Shown piece after piece: positions 34,305 through 44,300 of a stretch of 64,000 bases of DNA (positions within the stretch are counted from its first letter, which is position 1; every line of letters begins with the position of its first letter). The position numbers were made by a program, and so were the translations under genes. The notes beneath the pieces are model-generated. The model saw only the letters and a program-made list of their open reading frames with translations, ran no database searches and was not told where the DNA came from. This DNA is from Kitasatospora aureofaciens (GTDB lineage Bacteria > Actinomycetota > Actinomycetes > Streptomycetales > Streptomycetaceae), in the NCBI RefSeq assembly GCF_019192735.1, contig NZ_JAHTKP010000002.1, positions 186,001-250,000 on the forward strand. The letters are read 5' to 3'.

Positions 34305-34421
34305 GGTCCCTCCGGGAGGCTCGGGCCCGCCCTTCGACGGCCGGGGCGGATGGCCTCTGCCCATGATTGCCGTCCGGGTGGGCGTGGGTACTCCTACCTG
34401 CACCCGTTCGAGGGACCTGGG

Positions 34422-35171
34422 CTAGCGCAGCTCGGGGGGCGGCGTACGGTCCGGGTCCATCGGCTGCTCCCGTACCAGGCTGCCCCAGACGGCCATCCGG
34501 TACAGCGACGTGTAGACCGGCGTGCACGTGGTCAGGGTGATGTAGCGGCCCGGCGCGGTGTACGGGGAGCCGGTGGGCACCGGGGCGATGACGTCGGTGT
34601 CGTCCTTGGAGGTCTCGGGCAGCGTGGCGTCGACGCGGTAGACGAACCAGCGGTCGCGGGTCTCCACGACCAGCGGGTCGCCCGGCTTCAGCAGGTCCAG
34701 GTCGTGGAACTTCGCGCCGTGGCCGTCGCGGTGGGCGGCGAGGGCGAAGTTGCCCTGTGCCTCCCAGGGCATCGCCGCGCTGTACGGCGTCGTGTAGACC
34801 CCGGTGACCCCCTCCGCGAGGGTGTCCTCGTCGGTGCCGATCCTGATCAGCACCTGGTAGCCGGGGCCCATCGCGGGCACGTGCAGGAAGCCGATATCGC
34901 CGCCCGCCTCGAAGGGAGGCGGGGCGGCGGCGGTGCCCGCGGGGTCGGTCGGCGGGGCGGTGGGGGCCGCCGCCGACCAGCCCTGGCGCAGCTGCTCGGA
35001 GGCGAGGCCCGCGTGCCGGGTGGCCGTCAGGTCCGTCCACCACAGCGAGTAGGAGACCAGCAGGGCGAGCAGCACTCCCGTGGTGAACAGCAGGTCGCCG
35101 AGCGCGCCGGCCGCGATCTGGAGGGGGCGTCGGCGCGGAGCTCGCGCCTCGGCCGGGCGCTCGGTCGCCAT
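34422..35171 (-). CDS. Class E sortase
   Basis: A 249-aa transpeptidase: N-terminal basic segment and TM (LFTTGVLLALLVSYSLWW), a Pro/Ala linker, then the sortase barrel with His147 (FALAAHRDGHG), Cys216 (ITLTTCTPVY) and Arg225 (SLYRMAVWG). Class E sortases attach LAxTG proteins to the cell wall in streptomycetes. The only LAxTG-like tail seen nearby is in the 54-aa peptide at 31.3 kb. It is 34 bases downstream of the 519-aa membrane protein gene and probably co-transcribed with it. Confidence 0.93.
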   Translation of the reverse strand: MATERPAEARAPRRRPLQIAAGALGDLLFTTGVLLALLVSYSLWWTDLTATRHAGLASEQLRQGWSAAAPTAPPTDPAGTAAAPPPFEAGGDIGFLHVPAMGPGYQVLIRIGTDEDTLAEGVTGVYTTPYSAAMPWEAQGNFALAAHRDGHGAKFHDLDLLKPGDPLVVETRDRWFVYRVDATLPETSKDDTDVIAPVPTGSPYTAPGRYITLTTCTPVYTSLYRMAVWGSLVREQPMDPDRTPPPELR

Positions 35172-35205
35172 GGGGTCGTCCTCCGGTCAGGGGGTGGGCG
35201 TCGGG

Positions 35206-36765
35206 TCAGTTGGCCGGGGCGGGGGTCCGCTCCGGGGCCGTGTCCCGCTCCTCGCGCGGCGTCGGCAGCGGTCCGGCGGGCCGGGCCGTCGGGGCCGGGG
35301 TGCAGAAGGCCGCGGTGGCCGTCATCACCAGGACCAGGCCCGCGCCGAAGATGGCGAAGACCAGGTGCTTGGTTCCCTCGATCGCCTCGCCGTAGGTGGC
35401 GGTGAGGAACTGTACGGCCGTCACTCCGGCCAGGCACAGCATGGTCGCGACGAACGCCCGCCGACGCGGGTTGTCGCGGACCCGGCGTACCCAGGCGATC
35501 CCGGCCGCGCCGATGCCGAGCACCAGCACGAGCAGGCCGCCGCCCACGTCCCGCAGCAGCGAGCCGTAGACGGCCAGCCGGGACTCGCGGGCCGTCGGGG
35601 GAAGTCCGGCGCTCGCCGGGTAGGAGCCGAGGTAGCTCGGGTAGGCGGCGCCGAAGTCCTCCATCGAGTGGGCCGCGAGCCGCAGCGTGACGCCCGGGTG
35701 GGTGGCCAGGAAGCCGGCGATGTTGCGGTACGTCATCCGGTCCCGGACCGTGGGCCAGGCGGGGTCGCGCTGCGGTGGGTGGTCGGCCCACCAGCTCTTC
35801 CCGGCGTACTGGGCGAAGCTCTCCGGCAGGCCGAGGTCGGCGGCCGCCGCGGCCGGGGAGGAACTCGTCCCGAGCAGGCCGACGAAGATCATCTCGGTCG
35901 GGTTCATCACCCGGAACTCCGCCGGTGAGACCTCCATGGCGAAGAGCCCGGACGCCACGACCGCCGCGGCCGCGAGCAGCGGCAGCACCCGGCTCGCGAT
36001 CCGGCCCGCGGCCCGGCCGAGCGGGACCTTCGTGAAGCAGAGCAGGGCGAGGAACGGCACGGCCATCGTCGCCGACTGAACCTTGGAGCCGACCGCGAGC
36101 ACCGCGCCCGCGGTGAACACCGCCAGCCCGCAGAACCGGGTCCGGGGGGAGCCGCCGAGGTGGGTGGCACCGGCCGTGGCGATCAACAGGCCGGCCAGAC
36201 CGGCCAGTTCGCTGTACGGCGAGGCCGCGTAGCCGGCGAAGGTCGTGTCGCCCACCACCACGAACAGCGCCGCGCAGACGAGCAGCCGGGCCCGCAGCGA
36301 GCCGCGCAGCGCGGCCGCGAACACCGCGAAGGCGGCGCCGACGATCAGGCAGAACAGGACGGCGAGCGCCCGCAGGTCGAGGACCCCGGGCAGGCCCAGC
36401 ATCCGGGTCAGCGGCTTGGCCGGCCGCAGCAGCAGCTCGCCGCTGCCCCGGTACGTCTGGTCCGGGGAGCAGATGTACGGAGCCGCCTTGGCGTAGCCGA
36501 AGTTGGCGTACTTGAGGAACGGCACCGATCCGTGGTCGACCCGGACGATGAGGTCCAGGGCGCACATCCGCACGCCGGCGTCGCCGTTGTCGGCCATTCC
36601 GATCGGACCCGGGACGAAGAGCCGGACCGCCATCAGGGCGGCGGCGAGCGTGCCGGTCAGCGGCGCGAACACCCCGGGGCGGGCGACGAACGGAGCGAGG
36701 CGGCGCCCAGGAGGGCGCGGGGGCGTGGCGGGGGAGCCCTCGTCGAGGGCGTCCAGGCTGGTCAT
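35206..36765 (-). CDS. Polytopic membrane protein, WsfD-like glycan transferase
   Basis: A 519-aa protein with about ten TM segments and a large extracytoplasmic loop (about residues 300-390). After the first TM comes IGMADNGDAGVRMCALDL; an ADNGD motif at this place is typical of the WsfD/lipid-sugar glycosyltransferase-like family implicated in S-layer or surface glycan synthesis. The C-terminus is Pro/Thr-rich. Family assignment is by motif and topology only. It starts an operon with the class E sortase gene; ATG 36765 is divergent from glnE. Confidence 0.65.
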   Translation of the reverse strand: MTSLDALDEGSPATPPRPPGRRLAPFVARPGVFAPLTGTLAAALMAVRLFVPGPIGMADNGDAGVRMCALDLIVRVDHGSVPFLKYANFGYAKAAPYICSPDQTYRGSGELLLRPAKPLTRMLGLPGVLDLRALAVLFCLIVGAAFAVFAAALRGSLRARLLVCAALFVVVGDTTFAGYAASPYSELAGLAGLLIATAGATHLGGSPRTRFCGLAVFTAGAVLAVGSKVQSATMAVPFLALLCFTKVPLGRAAGRIASRVLPLLAAAAVVASGLFAMEVSPAEFRVMNPTEMIFVGLLGTSSSPAAAAADLGLPESFAQYAGKSWWADHPPQRDPAWPTVRDRMTYRNIAGFLATHPGVTLRLAAHSMEDFGAAYPSYLGSYPASAGLPPTARESRLAVYGSLLRDVGGGLLVLVLGIGAAGIAWVRRVRDNPRRRAFVATMLCLAGVTAVQFLTATYGEAIEGTKHLVFAIFGAGLVLVMTATAAFCTPAPTARPAGPLPTPREERDTAPERTPAPAN

Positions 36766-36944
36766 GGGCGTACTTCACCGCGCGCCGGAACGGGCGGGCA
36801 AGCCGACACGCCATGCCGACGCCCGGGCCCCTCCGGTCGGTCCACCGGTGGCCGGGCGGGCCTGCGGGCAGGTGTACGACGGCGGGCGCCGACCGGGGAA
36901 CGTAGGCTGCTGTCAGGCGGTGCGGGCAGGAAACCGGAGGGGCG

Positions 36945-39900
36945 ATGGCGGTGGAGGAGCAGCGGGCCGGAAGCCGGGTCAGCCGGCCGGAGATCCGGCT
37001 GGTGCGGCGCGGGTTCAACGATCCGGCGCAGGCGGTCCGGCTGCTGGCGGGGCCCGGCCTGGAAGGCCTGGCCGACGACCCCGTCCTGCTGGACGCGCTC
37101 GGCGCCACCGCCGACCCGGACCTCGCCCTGCTCGGTCTGGCCCGGCTGCTGGAGGCCGCCGACGAGGCCGACCGGCACACCCTGCGCGACACCCTCACCA
37201 CCTCCAAGCCGCTGCGCGACCGGCTGCTCGGCGTGCTCGGCGCCTCCACCGCGCTCGGCGACCACCTGGCCCGGCACCCGCACGACTGGCACGCCCTGGT
37301 CACGTTCGAGCTGCGCGACATGCACCCCGGCCCGGAGGACTTCCGGCGCGCGCTGGCGGAGGGCGTCCGGGCCGGCGGCCAAGAGGGAGTGCGCAGCCCC
37401 GCCGACGCGCTGCGGATCGCCTACCGCCGCTGCCTGCTCGCCATCGCCGCCCGCGATCTCACCGGCACCACCGACCTCGCCCAGACCGCCGCCGAACTCG
37501 CCGACCTGGCCGGCGCCACCCTTCAGACCGCCCTGGACCTCGCCGCCGCCCAGGATACGGACGCCGCCCGGGCCTGCCGACTCGCCGTGATCGGCATGGG
37601 CAAGTGCGGCGGGCGCGAACTCAACTACGTCTCCGACGTGGACGTCATCTTCGTCGCCGAGCCGCAGGAGGGCGTCGACGAGCACGAGGCGGTCAAGGCC
37701 GCCACCCGGCTCGCCGCCGCCCTCACCCGGCTCTGCTCGGACACCACCGGCGAGGGCACCATCTGGCCGGTGGACGCCAACCTGCGCCCCGAGGGCCGCA
37801 ACGGCCCGCTGGTGCGCACCCTGGCCAGCCACCTCGCCTACTACCAGCGCTGGGCCAAGACCTGGGAGTTCCAGGCGCTGCTCAAGGCCCGCCCGGTGGC
37901 CGGGGACGCCGAGCTCGGCGCCGCCTACATCGACGCGCTGGCCCCGATGGTCTGGAAGGCCGCGGCCCGGGAGAACTTCGTCGCCGACGTCCAGCAGATG
38001 CGCCGCCGGGTGATCGACTCGATCCCCGCCACCGAGCTGGACCGCCAGCTCAAGCTCGGCCCCGGCGGGCTGCGCGACGTCGAGTTCTCCGTCCAGCTGC
38101 TCCAGCTCGTGCACGGCCGCACCGACCCGGCGCTGCGCAGCGGCAACACCCTGGAGGCGCTGGCCGCGCTCTCCCGCGGCGGGTACGTCGGCCGGGCCGA
38201 CGCCGCCTCGCTGGACGCCGCCTACCGTTTCCTGCGCTCGCTGGAGCACCGGATCCAGCTGCACCGGCTGCGCCGCACCCACCTGATGCCCACCGGCGCG
38301 GAGGACCAGCGCCGGCTGGCCCGTTCGCTCGCCCCGCTGATCAACGACGACACCCGGGCCGACCCGGTCGCCGCGCTGCAGCGCGAGTGGAAGCGGCACG
38401 CCGTCGAGGTCCGGCGGCTGCACGAGAAGCTGTTCTACCGGCCGCTGCTCGACGCCGTCGCCGAACTGCCGCCCGGCGCGGCCGGGTTGACCCCGGACGC
38501 GGCCCGGGCCCGGCTGGAGGCGCTCGGCTACGCCGACCCGGCCGCCGCGCTGCGGCACCTCACCGCGCTCGCCTCCGGGGTCAGCCGCAAGGCCGCGATC
38601 CAGCGCACCCTGCTGCCGGTGATGCTCGGCTGGTTCGCCGACTCGGCCGACCCGGACGCCGGGCTGCTCAACTTCCGGCAGGTCTCCGACGCGCTCGGCC
38701 GCACCCCCTGGTACCTGCGGCTGCTGCGGGACGAGAGCGCCGCCGCCGAGCAGCTGGCCCGGGTGCTGTCGGCCGGACGGCTCGCCCCCGACCTGCTGCT
38801 GCGCGCGCCCGAGGCGGTTGCCATGCTGGGCGACCCGCAGGGCCTGGAGCCGCGCCGCCGGGCCGGGCTGGAGCAGGAGATACTGGCCGCCGTCGGCCGG
38901 GCCGGGTCGACCGCCGCGGCCGTCGCCGCCGCCCGCTCGGTGCGGCGCCGCGAACTGTTCCGTACAGCCGCCGCCGATGTCCTCGGGCGCCTGGGCGACG
39001 ACCCCGCCGAGGCCCTGGACACCGCGGGCGAGGCACTGACCGCGCTCAACGCCGCCACCCTGCAGGGCGCACTGCGCGCCTGCGTCGCCGGCTGGGAGGC
39101 CGAGCACGGGGACCTGCCGACCCGGATCGCGGTGATCGCGATGGGCCGGTTCGGCGGCCACGAGCTGGGCTACGGCTCGGACGCGGACGTGCTCTTCGTC
39201 CACGAGCCGCTGCTCGGTTCCCTGGAGCACGATGCCGCCCGGGCCGCCCAGGCCGTCTGCCACGAGCTGCGGGCGCTGCTCGGCGCGCCGTCCACCGAGC
39301 CGCCGCTGCTGGTCGACGCCGACCTGCGGCCCGAGGGGCGCAGCGGCCCGCTGGTGCGCACCCTCGCCTCGTACGCGGCGTACTACCGGCGCTGGTCGCA
39401 CGCCTGGGAGAGCCAGGCGCTGCTGCGCGCCGAGCCGGTGGCCGGGGACGAGGACCTGGGCACGCGGTTCCGGTTGCTGATCGACCCGCTGCGCTACCCC
39501 GGCATCGGGGTGCCGGAGCGGGACCTGCTGGAGATCCGCCGGATCAAGGCGCGGATCGAGGCGGAGCGGCTGCCGCGCGGGGCCGACCCGACCACGCACA
39601 CCAAGATCGGCCGGGGCGGGCTGGCGGACGTGGAGTGGACCGTCCAACTGCTCCAGCTCCAGCACGGGCACGAGCTGCCCGCGCTGCGCACCACCCGGAC
39701 CAGGGCCGCGCTGGCCGCGGCGGCGGAGGCCGGGCTGGTCGGGCGGGAGGACGTGGCGGTGCTGGACGCCGCGTGGGTGCTCGCCTCCCGGGTGCGCGCG
39801 GCGGTGATGCTGGTGCGCGGCCGGCCAGGGGACAGCTTCCCCGGGGAGGCCAGAGAGCTGGCCGGGGTGGCCCGGTACCTCGGGTACGGGGCCGGGCACA

Positions 39901-39977
39901 GCGGGGAGCTGGTGGACGACTACCGGCGGACGACCCGGCGGGCCCGGGCGGTGGTGGAGCGGCTGTTCTACGGGTGA
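36945..39977 (+). CDS. glnE: Glutamine synthetase adenylyltransferase/adenylyl-removing enzyme
   Basis: A 1010-aa protein with two nucleotidyltransferase domains in tandem, each followed by a helical domain. The deadenylylase half has GMGKCGGRELNYVSDVDVIFV (near residue 216) and the adenylylase half AMGRFGGHELGYGSDADVLFVHE (near 733); both keep the G-G/S-x10-DxD acidic pairs. It attaches or removes AMP on the regulatory Tyr of GlnA, encoded at the end of this window. In streptomycetes GlnE works without a GlnB-UTase signal as in E. coli. ATG start at 36945 has GGAGGGGCG just upstream. Confidence 0.96.
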   Translation: MAVEEQRAGSRVSRPEIRLVRRGFNDPAQAVRLLAGPGLEGLADDPVLLDALGATADPDLALLGLARLLEAADEADRHTLRDTLTTSKPLRDRLLGVLGASTALGDHLARHPHDWHALVTFELRDMHPGPEDFRRALAEGVRAGGQEGVRSPADALRIAYRRCLLAIAARDLTGTTDLAQTAAELADLAGATLQTALDLAAAQDTDAARACRLAVIGMGKCGGRELNYVSDVDVIFVAEPQEGVDEHEAVKAATRLAAALTRLCSDTTGEGTIWPVDANLRPEGRNGPLVRTLASHLAYYQRWAKTWEFQALLKARPVAGDAELGAAYIDALAPMVWKAAARENFVADVQQMRRRVIDSIPATELDRQLKLGPGGLRDVEFSVQLLQLVHGRTDPALRSGNTLEALAALSRGGYVGRADAASLDAAYRFLRSLEHRIQLHRLRRTHLMPTGAEDQRRLARSLAPLINDDTRADPVAALQREWKRHAVEVRRLHEKLFYRPLLDAVAELPPGAAGLTPDAARARLEALGYADPAAALRHLTALASGVSRKAAIQRTLLPVMLGWFADSADPDAGLLNFRQVSDALGRTPWYLRLLRDESAAAEQLARVLSAGRLAPDLLLRAPEAVAMLGDPQGLEPRRRAGLEQEILAAVGRAGSTAAAVAAARSVRRRELFRTAAADVLGRLGDDPAEALDTAGEALTALNAATLQGALRACVAGWEAEHGDLPTRIAVIAMGRFGGHELGYGSDADVLFVHEPLLGSLEHDAARAAQAVCHELRALLGAPSTEPPLLVDADLRPEGRSGPLVRTLASYAAYYRRWSHAWESQALLRAEPVAGDEDLGTRFRLLIDPLRYPGIGVPERDLLEIRRIKARIEAERLPRGADPTTHTKIGRGGLADVEWTVQLLQLQHGHELPALRTTRTRAALAAAAEAGLVGREDVAVLDAAWVLASRVRAAVMLVRGRPGDSFPGEARELAGVARYLGYGAGHSGELVDDYRRTTRRARAVVERLFYG

Positions 39978-39992
39978 ACCCCCACACGCGAA

Positions 39993-40014
39993 AGGGGCCC
40001 CGGTCGGGGCCCCT
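39993..40014. terminator. Terminator between glnE and the PAP2 gene
   Basis: AGGGGCCCC (39993-40001) pairs with GGGGCCCCT (40006-40014), loop GGTC, then CTTGGT. The two genes converge on it. Confidence 0.88.
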
Positions 40015-40029
40015 CTTGGTCAGCGTCTG

Positions 40030-41055
40030 TTATCGCCGCGCGGTGCTGACCGCGGGCTCGCTCCACTGCTCCGGGACGGTGATCGGCTCCTCCGCCGCCT
40101 CCCGGGCGGGTACCTGGGGCAGTTTGTAGACCCAGGAGTGGTACAGCCAGCGGGCGGAGAGGAAGCCCACCAGCAGGCAGAGCTCGCCGCCGACGGCGTC
40201 CATCCAGAAGTGGTTGGCGGTCGAGACGATGACCGTCAGGGTGGCCACCGGGTAGAGCAGGCCGAGCGCCCGGACCCACGTGCGCTCGGCCAGGAAGAAG
40301 ATCGCCAGGCCGCACCACATCGACCAGCCGATGTGCATCGAGGGCATCGCCGCGTACTGGTTGGAGACGTGCGCGGCGGGCCCGGAGGCCATCGAGCCCC
40401 AGGTGCCGTGGGTCTTCACGGTGTCGATGAACCCGCCGTCGGTCATCAGCCGGGGCGGGGCCAGCGGGAAGAAGTAGAAGCCGACCAGGGCGATCGCGGT
40501 GGTGACGAACAGCACGGTGCGGGCCGCCACGTAGCGGCCGGGGTGACGGCGGTAGAGCCAGACCAGTACGCCGATCGTGATGACGAAGTGCAGCGTCGCG
40601 TAGTAGTAGTTCATCCCCGTGATGAGCCACCCGACGCTGTCCACGCCGTGGTTGACCGAGCGCTCGACGGCGATGCCGACGGACTGCTCGAAGTCCCAGA
40701 TCCAGCGCGCGTGCTGCTGGGCCGTCGACGCCTGTTCCGGGACGGCGTTGCGGACGATCGAGTAGATCCAGTAGCTGATCCCGATCAGGGCGAGCTCGAA
40801 CCAGATCCGCGGCCGGGCCGGGGAGCGGCGCTGCTCGCGGATGCGGTTGCGCAGCGCCGCGGTGCGGGACTGCGCGGCCAGGGTGGCTCCGTCGGGCAGG
40901 CGGCCGGACGAGGCCGGGCGTGCTCCGGAACCACCGTGCGCCGTGTCGGCGCGCCCCGCGCCGGCTTGCTGGATCTCGGTCGGTTCCCCCATGGACGAGA
41001 AGTCTGCCAGACGTCCCGTAGCCGTCTGCTCATCCTCTGGAAGTGGATTCTTCAC
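40030..41055 (-). CDS. PAP2-superfamily membrane phosphatase/inositol-phosphotransferase-like protein
   Basis: A 341-aa protein: about 95 mostly polar residues, then six TM segments starting at IWFELALIGISYWIYSIV. PAP2-type motifs are PSMHIGWSMW and STANHFWMDAVGGE; the first KxxxxxxRP motif is degenerate (FFPLAPPRL). This set is seen in the Aur1/inositolphosphotransferase branch of actinobacteria, acting on lipid phosphates. GTG 41055 is chosen because GGGGGAC lies seven bases upstream; a shorter start at MGEPTEIQQ would drop 22 residues. Confidence 0.85.
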   Translation of the reverse strand: MKNPLPEDEQTATGRLADFSSMGEPTEIQQAGAGRADTAHGGSGARPASSGRLPDGATLAAQSRTAALRNRIREQRRSPARPRIWFELALIGISYWIYSIVRNAVPEQASTAQQHARWIWDFEQSVGIAVERSVNHGVDSVGWLITGMNYYYATLHFVITIGVLVWLYRRHPGRYVAARTVLFVTTAIALVGFYFFPLAPPRLMTDGGFIDTVKTHGTWGSMASGPAAHVSNQYAAMPSMHIGWSMWCGLAIFFLAERTWVRALGLLYPVATLTVIVSTANHFWMDAVGGELCLLVGFLSARWLYHSWVYKLPQVPAREAAEEPITVPEQWSEPAVSTARR

Positions 41056-41223
41056 CGGCTGTCCCCCTTCAGGGCTAGGGGGCGGCTCCCACCGGGGTAG
41101 GGGGTGCGATCGGGTCTGGTGCTTACCGGTGGGACGGGCATACGTCCTATTGTCAGGCCGCCGTGTCCTGGGTGCGGCATCGGGGTGGCCTGGACGGTTC
41201 GCAGGCGAGGACTTTCCCGGCAC

Positions 41224-41259
41224 GAAACGCTTTCTGCATCTTGCTGAAACATATTGCAG
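41224..41259 (+). promoter_or_regulatory. Candidate LacI/MalR-type operator before the amylopullulanase gene
   Basis: GAAACGCTTTC (41224-41234) is a LacI-family-like half-palindrome with central CG. It runs into CTGCA (41234-41238) which pairs with TGCAG (41255-41259). The block ends 50 bases before the GTG at 41310. Similar elements precede the alpha-amylase gene. Confidence 0.5.
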
Positions 41260-41309
41260 CCCGCTAGCTTCCAGGAAATCGATCGCCCCTTCCCCTAAGG
41301 GAGCCCTCA

Positions 41310-44300
41310 GTGGCCGATGTCCGGCTCCGCCCCCGGCGGAGCACCCCCCGACGCAGACCCGGCCGCACGGCCGTCCTGCTGGCCGCCGCGCTGACCGCCG
41401 CCACCCTCGGCAGCGCTCCCGCGGCTCTCGCCGCCGCCCCGCCCGCGCCTCCCTCGGACGCCGCGCTGGCGGCCACCGCCGGGCGGCACGACCTCACCCG
41501 CGAGCAGTACTACTTCGTCCTGCCCGACCGCTTCGCCAACGGCGACACCGCCAACGACACCGGAGCCAAACTCCCGGATGGCAGTACCGGCGGGCGGCTG
41601 GACAACGGCTTCGACCCCGCCGACAAGGGCTTCTACCACGGCGGCGACCTGGCCGGCCTGATCCAGAAGCTCGACTACATCCAGAACCTCGGCACCACCG
41701 CGATCTGGATGGCCCCGATCTTCAAGAACAAGCCGGTGCAGGGCACCGGCGCCGACGCATCGGCCGGCTACCACGGGTACTGGATCACCGACTTCACCCA
41801 GGTCGACCCGCACTTCGGCACCAACGAGCAGCTGAAGGAGCTGATAGCCAAGGCCCACGCCCGCGGCATCAAGGTCTTCTTCGACGTCATCACCAACCAC
41901 ACCGCCGACGTCATCGACTACGCGGAGCAGCAGCACACCTACCGCTCGATCGGTGCTTACCCGACGCTCGACGCGGACGGCAACCCGGTCGACGAGACCG
42001 CGATCGCCGACAGCGGCGCCCCCTGGCCGAAGATCACCAAGGACTCCTTCCCCTACACCCCGGTCTTCCGAACCCCGGCCGACGCCACCGCGAAGAGCCC
42101 GTCCTGGCTCAACGACCCCGCGCTCTACCACAACCGCGGTGACTCGACCTTCGTCGGCGAGTCCGCCACCGAGGGCGACTTCAACGGCCTCGACGACCTC
42201 GACACCCAGAACCCCCGGGTGGTGAAGGGCTTCGAGAAGGTCTACGAGCAGTGGGTCAAGGACGCCGGCGTCGACGGCTTCCGGATCGACACCGTCAAGC
42301 ACGTCAACATGGCGTTCTGGCAGCAGTGGGCGCCCGCGCTCAAGGACTTCGCCGCCAAGCAGGGCAACAGGAAGTTCTTCATGTTCGGCGAGGTCTACTC
42401 CGGCGACCCTGCGGTCACCTCGCCCTACGTCACCAAGGGCAAGCTCCAGGCCACGCTCGACTTCCCGTTCCAGGGCGCCGCCCGTTCGTACGTCTCGCAG
42501 GGCGGCCCGGCGAAGAACCTCGCCGACGTCTACGGCCAGGACTACCGCTACACCAGCGCCGACACCGACGCGTACGAGTTGCCGACCTTCCTCGGCAACC
42601 ACGACATGGGCCGGTTCGGCTCCTTCCTGCTCGCCGACAACCCGGGCGCCGACGAGGCCACCCTGCTGAAGAAGGACCGGCTCGGCAGCGAGCTGCAGTT
42701 CCTCACCCGCGGCCAGCCCGTCGTCTACTACGGCGACGAGCAGGGCTTCACCGGCGCGGGCGGCGACAAGGACGCCCGGCAGGACATGTTCGCCTCGAAG
42801 ACCCCGTCGTACAACGCCGACCGCGTGCTCGGCGGCGCCTCCGGCCCGGCCGACCGGTACGGGCAGGGCGGCGAGCTCTACCAGGGCGTCGCCGCGCTGG
42901 CGAAGCTGCGCCGCGAGAACCCGGCGCTCGCCGACGGCGCCCAGATCGAGCGGTACGCCGCCGACGGCGCGGGCGTGTACGCGTTCTCCCGGATCGACGC
43001 CGGGCAGCAGGTCGAGTACCTGGTCGCGGTCAACAACGCCGGCGAGGCGAAGACCGTCACCCTGGACACCTTCTCGGCCGGCATGGGCTTCGACCGGATC
43101 TACCCGGCGGCGGGGGAGCGGGTGACCAGCGGCGCGGACCGCAAGGTGACCGTGACCGTGCCGGCGCTCTCCTCGGTCGTGTTCCGGGCGGGCTCGAAGC
43201 TCGCCCCGGTCGCCGCCGCGCCGCAGATCGCGGTCCAGCCTCCCGCGGACGGGTCGACCGGGCTCGTCACCATCGGTGCCAAGGTCGACGGCGGCGGCTT
43301 CGACCGCGTCACCTTCGCCGCCCAGATCGGCAACGGGCCCTGGCAGACCCTGGGCACCGCCGACACCGGGAAGTACGCCGTCACCCAGGACCTGGGCGCG
43401 GTCGCACCCGGCACGGTCGTTCGGTACAAGGCCGTCGTGCAGGACTCCAGCGGCCATCTGCGCTCCGCCACGGGCAGCTTCACCACCGGCACCCCCGCGC
43501 CCACGCCGGTGCCCACCGCCACCGCCCGCCCGTACGCCGTCGTGCACTACAACCGGCCCGACGGCAACTACGACGGGTGGAACCTCTACGCCTGGGGCGA
43601 CCTCGCCGACGGCGAGGCCACCCAGTGGCCGGCCGGGCACGGCTTCACCGGCCGGGACGCGTACGGCGCCTTCGCGTACGTGAAGCTGAAGCCGGGCGCC
43701 TCCGACGTCGGGTTCATCGTCGAGAAGGACGGCGTCAAGGACGTGGACGCCGACCGCCACCTCGATGTCGGCACCAGCGGCGAGGTCTGGCTCAAGCAGG
43801 GCGACCCGACCGTCCGCACCACCAACCCGGGCCCCGCGAACACTCAGCCCGCAAACACTGCGGTCATCCACTACAACCGGGCCGACGGAAACTACGACGG
43901 CTGGGGCCTGCACGACTGGACCGGCGCGGCCAACCCCACCGACTGGGGCAAGCCGCTGATGCCGGTGCGCCGCGACGCCTTCGGAGCCGTCCTCGAGGTG
44001 CCGCTCGCCCCCGGCGCGACCAGCCTCAGCTACATCCTGCACAACGGCAACGACAAGGACCTCCCCAACGACCAGTCGCTGGACCTCGCCGTCAACGGAC
44101 ACGAGGTCTGGATCCTCGGTGGCCGGGAGGGCTACCTGCTGCCCCAGAACGCCGCCGACTCCTCGCAGTTGGACCTCGGCACGGCCAAGGCCCAGTGGAT
44201 CGACGCGAAGACCGTCGTCGTCCCGGCGAACTACGGCGCGAGCGACCCGGCCCTCGCCGGCGGCACCAGCGCCCAGCTGGTGTACGACCCCGAGGGCGGC

